From positions 987,643-1,051,642 of the forward strand of contig NCCV01000003.1 in the NCBI GenBank assembly GCA_002279825.1: a DNA stretch of 64,000 nt. Direction: 5' to 3'. This stretch comes from Sphingomonadales bacterium 12-68-11. GTDB lineage: Bacteria; Pseudomonadota; Alphaproteobacteria; Sphingomonadales; Sphingomonadaceae. Every line of letters begins with the position of its first letter. Position 1 is the first letter of the stretch. The notes beneath the pieces were generated by a model that saw only the letters and a list, made by a program, of their open reading frames with translations, was not told the origin of the DNA and ran no database searches. Made by a program: the position numbers and the translations under genes. Of the stretch, positions 26,713 to 35,965 are shown one piece after another.

Positions 26713-28071
26713 CTAAACCTCCGCGGACACTTCGGCGCCAACCGCCGCCAGCCGCTTTCCGACCGCGCGCCCTTCGCGGATCGCGTAGTTCGTGCCGCGG
26801 TCCTCAGGGTAGATCTGCGCCATCGAGGCGATCGACACATTGCCGAGCGGAGTGGCCTCCGCCGGGATCATCCGCGAGTAACCGGGTACCACGATCGGCT
26901 GCGAGAAGCGGGCGCGCCACACGTGATGCGCCTTGACCCATTCGGGCCGGAACTCGGGGAACATCTTCATCAGGTAGGGCAACGAGAAGTCCAACACCGC
27001 CCGGTCGTCCATGCGGTAGAGCGCGTCCTCTTCGGGAAGGTACTTGGACAGATAGACGATGTGCCGGTTGCCATAGCTCTCGGGCGGTTCGAAATTGGTA
27101 TGCTCGATCACGCCCACGAACGGGAAGTTCGCGTCATTGACGTTGAGCCAGTAGGTATCCGACAGGCTGCGATCGAGTTCGAGCACCAGGCAGATATTGG
27201 CGAGGTAGTCGATCGCGCGCAGTTCGGCCGTATAAGCCGGCGGCGTGTGGGGTTCGAGCAAGTCGGCGATCAGCGGCAGGGGCTGGGTCAACAGCACGGT
27301 CCCGGCCGGGATCGTCTCGCCTGCGCCGGTCACAACCGCGCGGACTTGACCATCCTCCACCTGCAGCGAAGCGACCTTGCAGCCGGTTCTGACCTCGCCG
27401 CCCAAGGCAACGATCTTGTCGGTGATGGCCTCTGCCAGCGCGGGAAAGCCGCCCTGATAGTACGCGAGCACCTCGCGGCCCTCGCCGTCGCGGCTGCCGC
27501 CGCGCAGCGCGATCTTTTTCCAGAACCACACCGCGCCGACCTTCTCGGCATAAGGCCCGAACTTGCCCGCCAGCAGCGGCTCCCACACCACGCGGAACAC
27601 CTCGGGCCCGGCCATGCGCAGCAGCCATTCGCGCGCGGTCAGGTGCTCGATCGCGCGCCAATCCTTGATCAGCCGCGCGCGCACCGCGAGCAGGCCGAGA
27701 CGGATCCGGTCGGTGAACTTGAGCGCGCTGAACTTGAGCAGATCCATCGGCTTCGACAGCCGGAAGATCGTGTTTGCGTAGTACATGCCGGTGCGCGTCG
27801 GGCGGTAAACCACCTTGTCGGCGACGCCGAGTTCCTCGACCAGCGTCATCACATGCTCGTCGTTGGTGAACCAGTGGTGGTAGAAGCGCTCGAGCGTGAA
27901 CTCGCCGACCTTGAACCCGCTGGCGAGGCCGCCGACCGTGTCTTCCTTCTCGAGCACGATCACGCGCTGGCCGGCAAGGGCGAGCTCATAAGCGGCCGAG
28001 AGGCCCGTGAACCCGCCGCCCACGATCACCACCGGCCCGTTCGCCGCGACTTCCGATTGCTGTTCCAACAA
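26713..28071 (-). CDS. NAD(P)/FAD-dependent oxidoreductase (amine oxidase/protoporphyrinogen oxidase-like)
   Basis: A 452-residue flavoprotein with the dinucleotide motif VVIVGGGFTGLSAAYELALAG at about 12-32 and a downstream EKEDTVGGLASGF. The YPEDRGTNYAIREGRAVG near the end is the second FAD contact typical of the family. It starts at TTG 28071 two bases after the flippase-like gene, with AAAGG upstream. Paralogues with GT2 and flippase-like genes modify lipid-linked intermediates, but the substrate is unknown. Confidence 0.82.
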   Translation of the reverse strand: MLEQQSEVAANGPVVIVGGGFTGLSAAYELALAGQRVIVLEKEDTVGGLASGFKVGEFTLERFYHHWFTNDEHVMTLVEELGVADKVVYRPTRTGMYYANTIFRLSKPMDLLKFSALKFTDRIRLGLLAVRARLIKDWRAIEHLTAREWLLRMAGPEVFRVVWEPLLAGKFGPYAEKVGAVWFWKKIALRGGSRDGEGREVLAYYQGGFPALAEAITDKIVALGGEVRTGCKVASLQVEDGQVRAVVTGAGETIPAGTVLLTQPLPLIADLLEPHTPPAYTAELRAIDYLANICLVLELDRSLSDTYWLNVNDANFPFVGVIEHTNFEPPESYGNRHIVYLSKYLPEEDALYRMDDRAVLDFSLPYLMKMFPEFRPEWVKAHHVWRARFSQPIVVPGYSRMIPAEATPLGNVSIASMAQIYPEDRGTNYAIREGRAVGKRLAAVGAEVSAEV

Positions 28072-28073
28072 CT

Positions 28074-29069
28074 CTAACCTTTCGCGACCGCGCTCTTCGC
28101 CGTGCGAAGAGGCGAACTTGCCAGCAGGAGAAAGCCGGCCGATGTCGTGGCAAGCCACAAGATTCCGTGAATGAGGATCGCGTAAGCCGCGGCGGCGCCG
28201 CGCTCCGCGCCGAAGGCCGAGACGACCAGCGCGGTGAAGTAGTGGAACGTGCCGACATAGCCGGGCGCGCTCGGGATCATCGTCGACAGCGTGCCGGCGC
28301 CCATGGCCAGCCAGTCCCCCGCGGCGGCGTGCGTCAGGCCCAGCGAGCGGCCGACCGCGACGAAGGCCAGCCCTTCGCACGTCCAGGCGCACACGCTCAG
28401 GACGCCGGCCTTGAGCAGCAGCCGCCAGCGCGTCAGCGTGTGGATTGCGCCGAGCAGCCGCACTGCAATCTCACCGACCCGGCGCAGCGCCGGCACGCGG
28501 GCGACGCCCCAATGGGTGAGCGATTCGAGCGGCCGCGGCGCCACCACCAGCACCACGATCGCCGCGATCGCGGCGAGCGAGCCGAGCTGGAGGGCCCAGC
28601 CGATCCGGGGATCGCTGAGCGTGATATCGGCCAGCGTCATCGTCACGAACACGATCAGGCACAGCGACAAGAGGTCGAGCAGACGCTCGAGAATGAGCGT
28701 GCCGGCCTGCTGCGACGGCGGCAGCCCGGTGATCTTCTCGAACGCGAGCACACGGATGACGTCGCCGGCGCGGAACGGCAGGACGTTGTTGAGCGCCACC
28801 GAGCCGAGCAAGCCGATCGAGGCCTCGTGGACGCCGGCATGGGCCCCCAGGCCGCGCAGCATGACCAGCCAACGCAGGACCTTGAGCGCATAAGCCACCG
28901 CCACCGCCAGCACCGCCATCGCGATCCACTCGGGCGCGGCCGACGCGAGTGCGCGCCCGACCGCCGCGAGCGGCGCCTGCGCGAACATCGCATAGAGCAG
29001 CGCCGCGCTGAGGCCGACGCCGAGCGCGAGCTTGAGCGCGCGCATCCGGGACTGCTGCGACACTGCCAC
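28074..29069 (-). CDS. lysylphosphatidylglycerol synthase-type (flippase-like) membrane protein
   Basis: A 331-residue inner-membrane protein with about eight helices and no soluble domain. VALNNVLPFRAGDVIRVLAF near 92-111 and PSAPGYVGTFHYF near 268-280 are the conserved parts of the UPF0104/AglD2 group. These proteins are thought to move or present glycolipids. It sits between a dolichol-phosphate-type GT2 and a flavoprotein, with tight spacing, forming one module. A second family member lies at 60402-61346. Confidence 0.82.
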   Translation of the reverse strand: MAVSQQSRMRALKLALGVGLSAALLYAMFAQAPLAAVGRALASAAPEWIAMAVLAVAVAYALKVLRWLVMLRGLGAHAGVHEASIGLLGSVALNNVLPFRAGDVIRVLAFEKITGLPPSQQAGTLILERLLDLLSLCLIVFVTMTLADITLSDPRIGWALQLGSLAAIAAIVVLVVAPRPLESLTHWGVARVPALRRVGEIAVRLLGAIHTLTRWRLLLKAGVLSVCAWTCEGLAFVAVGRSLGLTHAAAGDWLAMGAGTLSTMIPSAPGYVGTFHYFTALVVSAFGAERGAAAAYAILIHGILWLATTSAGFLLLASSPLRTAKSAVAKG

Positions 29070-29078
29070 GCTGCCGGC

Positions 29079-30098
29079 CTAGACCTCTTGCCGATCGGCG
29101 GCGGGCGCGGCTGCTGCCGTCTGCGCCGCGCCGGGTTCGGGCGGCGAAGGTTCGAACCCCAGTTCCTGCATCACCAGGTAGAGCGGGCGCCCCTTGGCTT
29201 CGCTGTAGATCCGGCCGATGTATTCGCCGATCACGCCCAGGAAGATGAACTGCAGCCCGCCGACCAGCATCACCGAGATGAAGATCAGCGTCCAGCCGGG
29301 TACCCATACGTCGGTCAGCAACCGCATCATCAGCGCGTAGAGGATGCCGAGCGCCGACAGCGCCGAGAAGCCGAAGCCGAAGAAGGTGACCACCTTGAGC
29401 GGAATGGCCGAGAAGCTGACGATCCCGTCGAGCGCGAAGGCGATCATCTTCTTGAGCGGGTATTTCGACTCCCCGGCGAAGCGCTCGGCGCGCACGTAAG
29501 GCACCGAAACCTGGCGGAAGCCGACCCAGCTGGTCATCGCGCGCAACATGCGATGCCGTTCGGGCATGCGCTTGAGCGCGGTTGTGACGGAACGATCCAT
29601 CAGCCTGAAATCGCCGGTGTCGAGCGGAATCGGAACTTCCGACAACCGGTTGATCAGGCGGTAGAAGATCCGCGCCGTCCAGAGCTTGAAGTGGCTTTCG
29701 CCCTGCCGGACCGCGCGCTGGGCATAGACCACGTGGTAGCCCTGCTCCCACTTCGCAACGAGATCGGCGATCACTTCGGGTGGGTCCTGCAAGTCCGCGT
29801 CGATCAGCACCACTGCGGCGCCGCGCGCGTATTCGATGCCTGCGGTGACGGCGATCTGGTGCCCGAAATTGCGCGACAGGCGGATGAAGCGGGTGTTGGG
29901 ATCGGCCTGCTGGATGGCGCTCAGCAGCTCGGGCGTGGCATCGCGGCTGCCGTCGTCGACATAGATGATCTCGTAGCTCGGCGTGATCGCTTTGAGCGCG
30001 CTCGACAGGCGCCCGTGCGTGATCTCGATGACCTCGGCCTCATTGAAGCAAGGCACCACCACCGAGAGCTTCGGGCCGTTTGCAACAGGCGTATTCAC
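29079..30098 (-). CDS. GT2 polyprenyl-phosphate glycosyltransferase (DPM1/GtrB-like)
   Basis: A 339-residue enzyme with LSVVVPCFNEAEVI at 11-24, YVDDGSRDATPELL near 45-58, the acceptor-site LIDADLQDPPEVI near 93-105, and two C-terminal helices (about 230-255 and 265-290). This is the build of enzymes that charge polyprenyl phosphate with one sugar. GAGGGGG precedes the ATG. It heads the module 29079/28074/26713. Confidence 0.88.
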   Translation of the reverse strand: MNTPVANGPKLSVVVPCFNEAEVIEITHGRLSSALKAITPSYEIIYVDDGSRDATPELLSAIQQADPNTRFIRLSRNFGHQIAVTAGIEYARGAAVVLIDADLQDPPEVIADLVAKWEQGYHVVYAQRAVRQGESHFKLWTARIFYRLINRLSEVPIPLDTGDFRLMDRSVTTALKRMPERHRMLRAMTSWVGFRQVSVPYVRAERFAGESKYPLKKMIAFALDGIVSFSAIPLKVVTFFGFGFSALSALGILYALMMRLLTDVWVPGWTLIFISVMLVGGLQFIFLGVIGEYIGRIYSEAKGRPLYLVMQELGFEPSPPEPGAAQTAAAAPAADRQEV

Positions 30099-30477
30099 GT
30101 CGCCCCCTCGTCAACTAGCTGTGCCGGCGCCGGCACGACGCGGGCCGTTCCGAGGGCATGATCCCGGGTTTGCGTAGATCGTCATGGTGCAAGGCGTTCC
30201 CGTTCGACCCCCTGGGGACACTGCGAGCCCGTTAGCACCGCAATGGCGGTTCAGGTAGATACCCAATGGCCGCGTCCTATTTCAGACCACCGTAGAGCAC
30301 GATGCTGAAGATTTGGGTTAATTTCCGCGTCGTGCTTAGCGTTTGAGCGCAGCCCAGTGCCAACCGGGGACGGCGGCTGAACCCGGCGGCGGTCGGTGAT
30401 TGTCTGCGCTGCAACATCGGCTATGGGGCAGCCTCCGATCGGGCCAGCGTCCGCCAGCCCCATCCAGAGCGCCGCCG
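30099..30477. other. 379-bp divergent intergenic region
   Basis: Separates the leftward GT2 module from the rightward acetylation pair, so it should hold both promoters. It contains a perfect 16-base palindrome (30121-30136). A lower-GC patch around 30290-30340 (GGGTTAATTTCC) could hold promoter elements, but no clear -35/-10 pair stands out. No gene seen. Confidence 0.5.
30121..30136. promoter_or_regulatory. perfect 16-bp palindrome GTGCCGGCGCCGGCAC
   Basis: A fully symmetric sequence 23 bases upstream of the leftward GT2 start. Position and symmetry fit an operator for a dimeric regulator; the binding protein is unknown. Confidence 0.4.
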
Positions 30478-32100
30478 ATGCTGTTCAACTCGCTCGAGTT
30501 CCTGGTCTTCCTGGCGGTTGTCTACGGGCTCTACCGAGCGCTGCCGTTCCGCGGCCAGAACTGGATGCTGCTGGTCGCCAGCTACATGTTCTACGGCTGG
30601 TGGGACTGGCGCTTCCTGTTCCTGATGATCTTTTCGACCTCGGTCGATTTCTGGACCGGCTTGGTGCTCGATCGCGGGCGCCTGAAACGGAACGAGTGGC
30701 TCGTGCCGGCCGCGTTCCTGAGCGCCGCGGCCTTGCTGCTGATCGGCTGCGACTTTTCCGAGCTGCTCCGGGTCGTCCGCGGCGCCGGCAGCGGCGCGCC
30801 GATCGTCTCGCCCTTGATGCCGCACGTGCTGGTCGGCATCCCGGCCTTCCTGTCGGCCGCGGCGATCGGTTATCGCGTGCTTGTCACGCTGCCCGAAGCG
30901 CAGCGCCGCAAAGCCTGCATGATCGTCAGCATCGTGCTCCAACTGGCGGTGCTGGGCTTCTTCAAGTACTTCAATTTCTTCATCGACAGCCTGGTGGCCT
31001 CGCTCAACGCCGCCGGGATCGCCGCCCAGCCGAGCCATTTCGACATCGTGCTGCCGGTCGGCATCTCGTTCTACACCTTCCAGTCGATGAGCTACGCGAT
31101 CGATATCTATCGCCGCGAGCTCAAGCCGACCGATCGGTTCTTCGACTTCGCGCTGTTCGTGTCGTTCTTCCCGCAGCTGGTCGCCGGCCCGATCGAGCGC
31201 GCGCGCAACCTGCTGCCGCAGATGAGCAATCCGCGCACCGTGACCGGAGAGCAGATCCGGCGCGGGCTGTTCCTGATCGTGTTCGGCTTGTTCAAGAAGA
31301 TCGCCATCGCCGATGGCCTGGCCGGGACGGTCGATCAGGCGTTCGCCAATCCCACCGCGAGCTGGGGCACGGTGGTGGTGGGGACGGTCGCGTTCGCGAT
31401 CCAGATCTATTGCGATTTCTCCGGCTACTCCGACGTCGCGCGGGGCGTGTCCAAGCTGTTCGGTGTCGAACTGATGATCAACTTCAACCAGCCCTACTTT
31501 GCCAAGTCGCCGCGCGATTTCTGGCAGCGCTGGCACATCAGCCTGTCCACCTGGCTGTCGGACTATCTCTACAAGCCGCTCGGCGGCAATCGCGGCAGCC
31601 TCGCTTTCACCTGCCGCAACCTGATGCTGACGATGATCCTCGGCGGGCTGTGGCACGGCGCGGCGTGGAACTACGTGCTGTGGGGGGTCTTCCACGGCAC
31701 CGTGCTGAGCACGCACAGGGTCATGCGCGAATGGCTCGGGGCGCCGCGCGACAATGCCTTCACGGCGCTGCTCAAGATCGCCGGATTCGGGCTCATCACG
31801 CTCTATGGATGGATGCTGTTCCGGGCCCATTCGCTCGAGCAGATCGGCAACTTCACCGCGACCCTGTTCACCGGCGCGGGCGGGCTGACCGTCACCGCGG
31901 CGCGCCCCGGCTTTTCCGCGGCGCTCGGCGTGCTGTTGCTCGTGGCCTGGGAGCTGGTGCAGTACCGGCGCGGCGGCGATGCCAAGTTCTACCGCGGCCT
32001 GCCGGACCCGCTGACCGCGCTGGCGATCGCCGGCATGATCTTCCTCACCCTGATGGGGACGAGCAATGAACCTGCCCAGTTCATCTACTTCCAGTTCTGA
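30478..32100 (+). CDS. MBOAT family O-acyltransferase (AlgI-like)
   Basis: A 540-residue multipass membrane protein. MLFNSLEFLVFLAVVYGLY at the start, FQSMSYAIDIYRRELKPT near 202, FPQLVAGPIERA near 226, YCDFSGYSDVARG near 310 and WHGAAWNYVLWG near 388 are the conserved AlgI blocks; the last carries the invariant membrane histidine. AlgI-type proteins carry acetyl groups across the membrane for exopolysaccharide O-acetylation. The next gene overlaps by 35 bases and encodes a likely periplasmic partner. Confidence 0.92.
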   Translation: MLFNSLEFLVFLAVVYGLYRALPFRGQNWMLLVASYMFYGWWDWRFLFLMIFSTSVDFWTGLVLDRGRLKRNEWLVPAAFLSAAALLLIGCDFSELLRVVRGAGSGAPIVSPLMPHVLVGIPAFLSAAAIGYRVLVTLPEAQRRKACMIVSIVLQLAVLGFFKYFNFFIDSLVASLNAAGIAAQPSHFDIVLPVGISFYTFQSMSYAIDIYRRELKPTDRFFDFALFVSFFPQLVAGPIERARNLLPQMSNPRTVTGEQIRRGLFLIVFGLFKKIAIADGLAGTVDQAFANPTASWGTVVVGTVAFAIQIYCDFSGYSDVARGVSKLFGVELMINFNQPYFAKSPRDFWQRWHISLSTWLSDYLYKPLGGNRGSLAFTCRNLMLTMILGGLWHGAAWNYVLWGVFHGTVLSTHRVMREWLGAPRDNAFTALLKIAGFGLITLYGWMLFRAHSLEQIGNFTATLFTGAGGLTVTAARPGFSAALGVLLLVAWELVQYRRGGDAKFYRGLPDPLTALAIAGMIFLTLMGTSNEPAQFIYFQF

Positions 32101-33229
32101 GCCGCGCCCGGGCGGCTGGCGGCGCGGGCTGGCGCTGGCCGGCTGGGTCGTGCTGTGGCTGGTGGTGATCGACGTCGCGGTGGGCCGGCTGTTCGCCTAT
32201 CCGGCCGACCCGAAGAACACCAACCCGGGCGCGGTCGCGCTTTACTTCGACTACGGCCGCTCGATGGAAGGGCGCTTGCGCCGCGCGACCCGGGCCGATC
32301 CGGCCGCCAGCGCCCCGATTACGCAAGCCGGCTGGTACGATCCGCTGGTCGCCTCGGAAGGCGCCGCCAAGCCCGGCGGCGTGCGGGTGACGTTCTACGG
32401 CATGTCGCACGCGATGCGGCTGGCGGACGCGCTTCAGGAAGTGTCGCCGCGCTACCAGGCGCGCAGCATCGGTGCGCCGGGCGCGACCACAAATTGGTCG
32501 TTCGGCGCGTTCCGGCGCGACCGGGAACGCGGCCAAAGCCAGGCGGCGGTGCTGGCGATCATGTCCTCCACGCTGCCGATGATCGTCTCGCCCGCGCCGA
32601 TGGCCTGGAACACCAGCTTCGCGCTGCCCTATACGGCGGACCGCTATTCGCTAAATGCCGGCCGCCTGCAGGTTGCCGCACCGCCTTACGACAGTTTTGC
32701 GGGCTACGTGCGGACGCTCGAAGATCCCGCCGCCTGGGAACGCGCCAACGCCTGGTTTGCCGCCAACGATCCGTTCTACGACCGCTTCCTGGTGCGGCAG
32801 ACCTGGCTGGACGAATCGGTCGCCTTCCGCCTCATCCGGCGCGCGTGGGCGCAGCGGCGCGATGTCGGCTGGCGGGGGCGCGTGCTCGACGCACAGGGCT
32901 ACGATCCGGACAGCGAAGCGGTGCGGCTTGCCAACGCGATCGTCGCCGAGTTCGCGCGGCAGGCGCGCGCCGACGGGCTGGTGCCGGTCATCTACGTCGT
33001 CGACAGCTTCGGTTTCGGCGATCAGTTGCACCGAGCGCTAGCCGGCACGCTGCGGCGGGAGCGCATTGCCTACCTCGCGACCAGCCGGTTCGTGAACCCC
33101 GCCGACCCGGCCGGGTATTTGCCCGACAGCCATTTCACCGACGCCAACGATCGGCGGCTGGCTGCGGAATTGGCAGCGGTGCTCGATCGGGAACTGGCCG
33201 CCGCGGCGCCGCCCCCGGCCGGAGAATAG
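32066..33229 (+). CDS. SGNH-like O-acetylation partner protein (AlgJ/AlgX-type role)
   Basis: A 387-residue protein with an N-terminal membrane anchor (about 19-40) and a periplasmic domain. VTFYGMSHAMRLADAL near 106-121 replaces the usual GDS block, while DSHFTDANDRRLA near 352-364 matches the D-x-H block of SGNH acyltransferases. Known MBOAT systems pair AlgI with such a protein to transfer acetyl onto the polymer. The missing classic GDS serine (an S follows M in GMSHA) should be noted. Overlap with the MBOAT gene implies coupling. Confidence 0.7.
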   Translation: MNLPSSSTSSSEPRPGGWRRGLALAGWVVLWLVVIDVAVGRLFAYPADPKNTNPGAVALYFDYGRSMEGRLRRATRADPAASAPITQAGWYDPLVASEGAAKPGGVRVTFYGMSHAMRLADALQEVSPRYQARSIGAPGATTNWSFGAFRRDRERGQSQAAVLAIMSSTLPMIVSPAPMAWNTSFALPYTADRYSLNAGRLQVAAPPYDSFAGYVRTLEDPAAWERANAWFAANDPFYDRFLVRQTWLDESVAFRLIRRAWAQRRDVGWRGRVLDAQGYDPDSEAVRLANAIVAEFARQARADGLVPVIYVVDSFGFGDQLHRALAGTLRRERIAYLATSRFVNPADPAGYLPDSHFTDANDRRLAAELAAVLDRELAAAAPPPAGE

Positions 33230-33233
33230 CCGG

Positions 33234-34418
33234 TCAGGGCCGGCGCGGCGTGCGGGTCCAGCCCACTTTCCGCTTGCGCAGGAAGCCCGCGTAGACCGGC
33301 AACTTCCACAGCACGTAAAGCGGCGCGCGCAGCAGCGCCCCGCCGCTCAGATAGGCCCGCCCGCCCGCGACCCAGGCGGCCAGCACGAGCAAGAGCGCCA
33401 GGCCAAGCAAGCCAGCCAGAACGAGCGCGGGCACCACGCTGCCCCCCGCCAGCGCCAGCACGGCAGCCCCGCCGAGCGCCGCGCCCGCGAGCATTAGCAG
33501 CAAGGCCAGCGGCGGCACCAACAGATGCAGAGCCAGCAGCACTTCCGCCCGCGAGCCACGCTTGAGCCCGCTTGCCAGCAGCGGCAGCGCGCGGCCGCGC
33601 ACGGTCTCGAGGAAGCCGTGTTCCCAGCGGGTCCGCTGGGTCAGCGCGTCGCGCATGTCGGCAGGCGCGCTGCGCACGCCGGCCGATTCGACTAGCCGCG
33701 GCGGATGCCCGGCGCGGGTCAACTCGATGCCGAGCGCCAAATCCTCGACGATCGAACCGGTCGCCAGTTCGGCGCGGGCAATGAGGGCCCAGGGAAAGGC
33801 CATGCCGGTCCCGGTGAGCAGCGCCGGGCCGCCCAGCCGCTGCATCCCGCGCGAGCGGTAGAGGTTCTTGACCAGCATCGCGAAGCTGCCGATCTGGACC
33901 ATCGGCGGCGCCGAGAGGTCTTCGGCGATGAGGTTGATGGCCTGCGCCGGCCGACCCTCGGCCGCCGCTATTTGCGCCAGCGCCTCGATGCTGCCGGGGC
34001 TGAGCCGGCAATCGGCATCGAGCACCACCACGACATCGGGCACGGCCGGCCCCCGCGCCAGATGATCGCGCCCGAACGCCAGCGCATAGCCCTTGCCACG
34101 GGCGCTCGCATCCTGACGCTCGATGACTTCCGCTCCGGCAGCACGCGCTTGCGCCGCGGTGTCGTCCTGGCAGTTGTCGGCAACGACCAGCGCGCGCGTT
34201 CCCGGCGGCGCAACCTGCGCCAGCGCCGCCAGCGTCGCACCGATCCCGGCGCTTTCGTCATGCGCGGGAATCAGCACCGCGACTGACGGGCCGGACCCGC
34301 TAGAAGCGCGGCCGCGCGCGGGCAGGATGCCGGCCAGCAGTTCGACGACGAACACCCCGAGCGGAAAGGCGACGGCCGCTACCAGCAGCCACGCCAGCGC
34401 GGTCAGCCAGCCGCTCAC
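33234..34418 (-). CDS. GT2 family glycosyltransferase with membrane helices
   Basis: A 394-residue enzyme with an N-terminal helix, VAVLIPAHDESAGIGATL near 46-63, VVLDADCRLSPGS near 128-140 (DxD-like), an ED motif in IVEDLALGIEL and the acceptor-side QRTRWEHGFLE near 258-268, then three C-terminal helices. This is the processive/hyaluronan-synthase-like arrangement. Sugar specificity unknown. The start overlaps the stop of the upstream GT4 gene, so the two are co-translated. Confidence 0.87.
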   Translation of the reverse strand: MSGWLTALAWLLVAAVAFPLGVFVVELLAGILPARGRASSGSGPSVAVLIPAHDESAGIGATLAALAQVAPPGTRALVVADNCQDDTAAQARAAGAEVIERQDASARGKGYALAFGRDHLARGPAVPDVVVVLDADCRLSPGSIEALAQIAAAEGRPAQAINLIAEDLSAPPMVQIGSFAMLVKNLYRSRGMQRLGGPALLTGTGMAFPWALIARAELATGSIVEDLALGIELTRAGHPPRLVESAGVRSAPADMRDALTQRTRWEHGFLETVRGRALPLLASGLKRGSRAEVLLALHLLVPPLALLLMLAGAALGGAAVLALAGGSVVPALVLAGLLGLALLLVLAAWVAGGRAYLSGGALLRAPLYVLWKLPVYAGFLRKRKVGWTRTPRRP

Positions 34419-35527
34419 GCGCGCCCCCGCTCGCTAAGCAGCTCGGCGGCGAACCGGCGATAGCTGGCGGCGATGCTCGGCCAAGCGAACTGCTCGGCGC
34501 GCGGATCGGGCGTGCCTTGCCCGGTTTGAAGCGCCTGCCCCAGCGCCGCCGCGAGCGCTCCGGCATCTTCGGTGTCGCACAGCGTCTCGCGCGCGCCGAC
34601 GATCCAGCGTAGCCGGCTGCTGTCGTGGCCGACGATGGGCAATCCGCTCGCCATCGCTTCGACATAGACGTTTCCGAAGGCTTCCTGCAGCGACATGTGC
34701 AGGAACACGTCGGCCGAGCGGTACAGCGCGGGCATCCGGTCCGCCGTCAGCGTCATGCGGGTGAAGCGACCGGGCAGGATCTCTGCCGCGAGCGCATCGA
34801 CCTGCTGCCGCAGCGGGCCATCGCCCGCGACCGCGAAATGCACGCCGGGAAGCGCGGCGACGGCACGCATGCCGTCGAGCACGCGCTTGGTATCGATCAG
34901 CGCGCTGACCATCAGCACCACCGGTCGATCCTCCGGCAGGCCGAACCCCGCGCGGTCCGCCGCCACGTCACGGTACCGGGAGGGATCGATCCCGTTCGGG
35001 ATCAGCGCGGTGCGCCAGCGATCGCGGTTGCGTGCCTCGAAATCGGGATTGGTGCAGACCAGCCCGTCGCAAGCGAAATAGCGGAACTCGCCGGCATCGC
35101 TGTGCGCGGCCCAGTCGCCGTTCTGCGTCACGAACAGGTGGAGCGGGCGATAGCCCCCGCGGCTGCGCCGCAGCGCCCAGTGCGTGAACGGAAAATTGCA
35201 GGTGACCGTGAAATCGAAATCGGTCGGCCGGAAAGCGCGCGTCAGGTTGAAGGCGAACGTGGCGTCTTCCCAGCCCGTATCTGAACGGAAAGGCGGCACT
35301 TTGGGCAGCCATTCGAGCTTGCGGCGATCGACCGCCGGGACGTGCCGATATGCATAAGCCGTGCCGGGGCGCTCTGGCCCCATCCCCATCACCGTCACGC
35401 TGTCGCCGGTCCGCGCAAGCTCATCGGCGACTGCGAGCAGCGCGACTTCGGCACCGCGATCGACATGGTGGAAGCCCGGCAGCGCGAACAGGAAGCGCAG
35501 CGGACGCGCGACGGGCTCGGGGATCAT
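34415..35527 (-). CDS. GT4 family glycosyltransferase
   Basis: A 370-residue GT-B enzyme. The N-terminal acceptor domain begins FLFALPGFHHVDRGAEVALL near 14-33 and the C-terminal donor domain has the nucleotide-sugar motif EAFGNVYVEAMASGLPIVG near 285-303. ATG 35527 removes a spurious GC-rich extension. Soluble or membrane-peripheral, probably adding one sugar to the lipid-linked repeat. Confidence 0.88.
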   Translation of the reverse strand: MIPEPVARPLRFLFALPGFHHVDRGAEVALLAVADELARTGDSVTVMGMGPERPGTAYAYRHVPAVDRRKLEWLPKVPPFRSDTGWEDATFAFNLTRAFRPTDFDFTVTCNFPFTHWALRRSRGGYRPLHLFVTQNGDWAAHSDAGEFRYFACDGLVCTNPDFEARNRDRWRTALIPNGIDPSRYRDVAADRAGFGLPEDRPVVLMVSALIDTKRVLDGMRAVAALPGVHFAVAGDGPLRQQVDALAAEILPGRFTRMTLTADRMPALYRSADVFLHMSLQEAFGNVYVEAMASGLPIVGHDSSRLRWIVGARETLCDTEDAGALAAALGQALQTGQGTPDPRAEQFAWPSIAASYRRFAAELLSERGRA

Positions 35528-35965
35528 GTCAGTCCGGTCCGCCAAGCCCTGTCCCCCGATACGCCGTCCCAAGCCCCTTGCCCCAGACGCGCGGGAAGGA
35601 ACAGAACTGCGGCACGCTTTGTCCCAATGCGGGAGGTGTGCACACGCCGCATGGTTTTTCGCCGACCGGTGACCTATTGGCTGCGGCAATCAAATCAAGA
35701 GTCGGTGAAGAGTGCGAAGCGCTTATCTTCCAGTGATGAGCAGAACCGCGGGCGCCCGCCCGGCGGCGGGCGCGCGCCCGCCCGGCACTGCTAAAACGCT
35801 TCATCTTGCAGCGCGTTTCTGCAATGGGTCGCAACTGCAAAGCGCACCTGCCGCGAGATTACAGTACCGCAGCGGGCCAGCGAAGTCGGCCAGGCCGCCG
35901 TCTGTTAAGCTGAATCAGGTACGATCGAAGGGCCGCCGGGCTTCGGCCCCGCACGGGAGACGGGA
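35528..35965. other. 438-bp divergent intergenic region with alternative hairpins
   Basis: Holds the promoters of the leftward GT4 and the rightward small-protein genes. The notable structure is at 35752-35782, where one nine-base arm can pair with either of two identical flanking arms. No gene or clear promoter box seen. Confidence 0.5.
35752..35782. repeat. mutually exclusive GC-rich hairpins (A-B-A arrangement)
   Basis: GCGCCCGCC occurs at 35752-35760 and again at 35774-35782, with its exact complement GGCGGGCGC at 35765-35773 between. The middle arm can pair with the left copy across a CGGC loop or, partly, with the adjacent right copy. No T tract follows on either strand. Confidence 0.6.
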
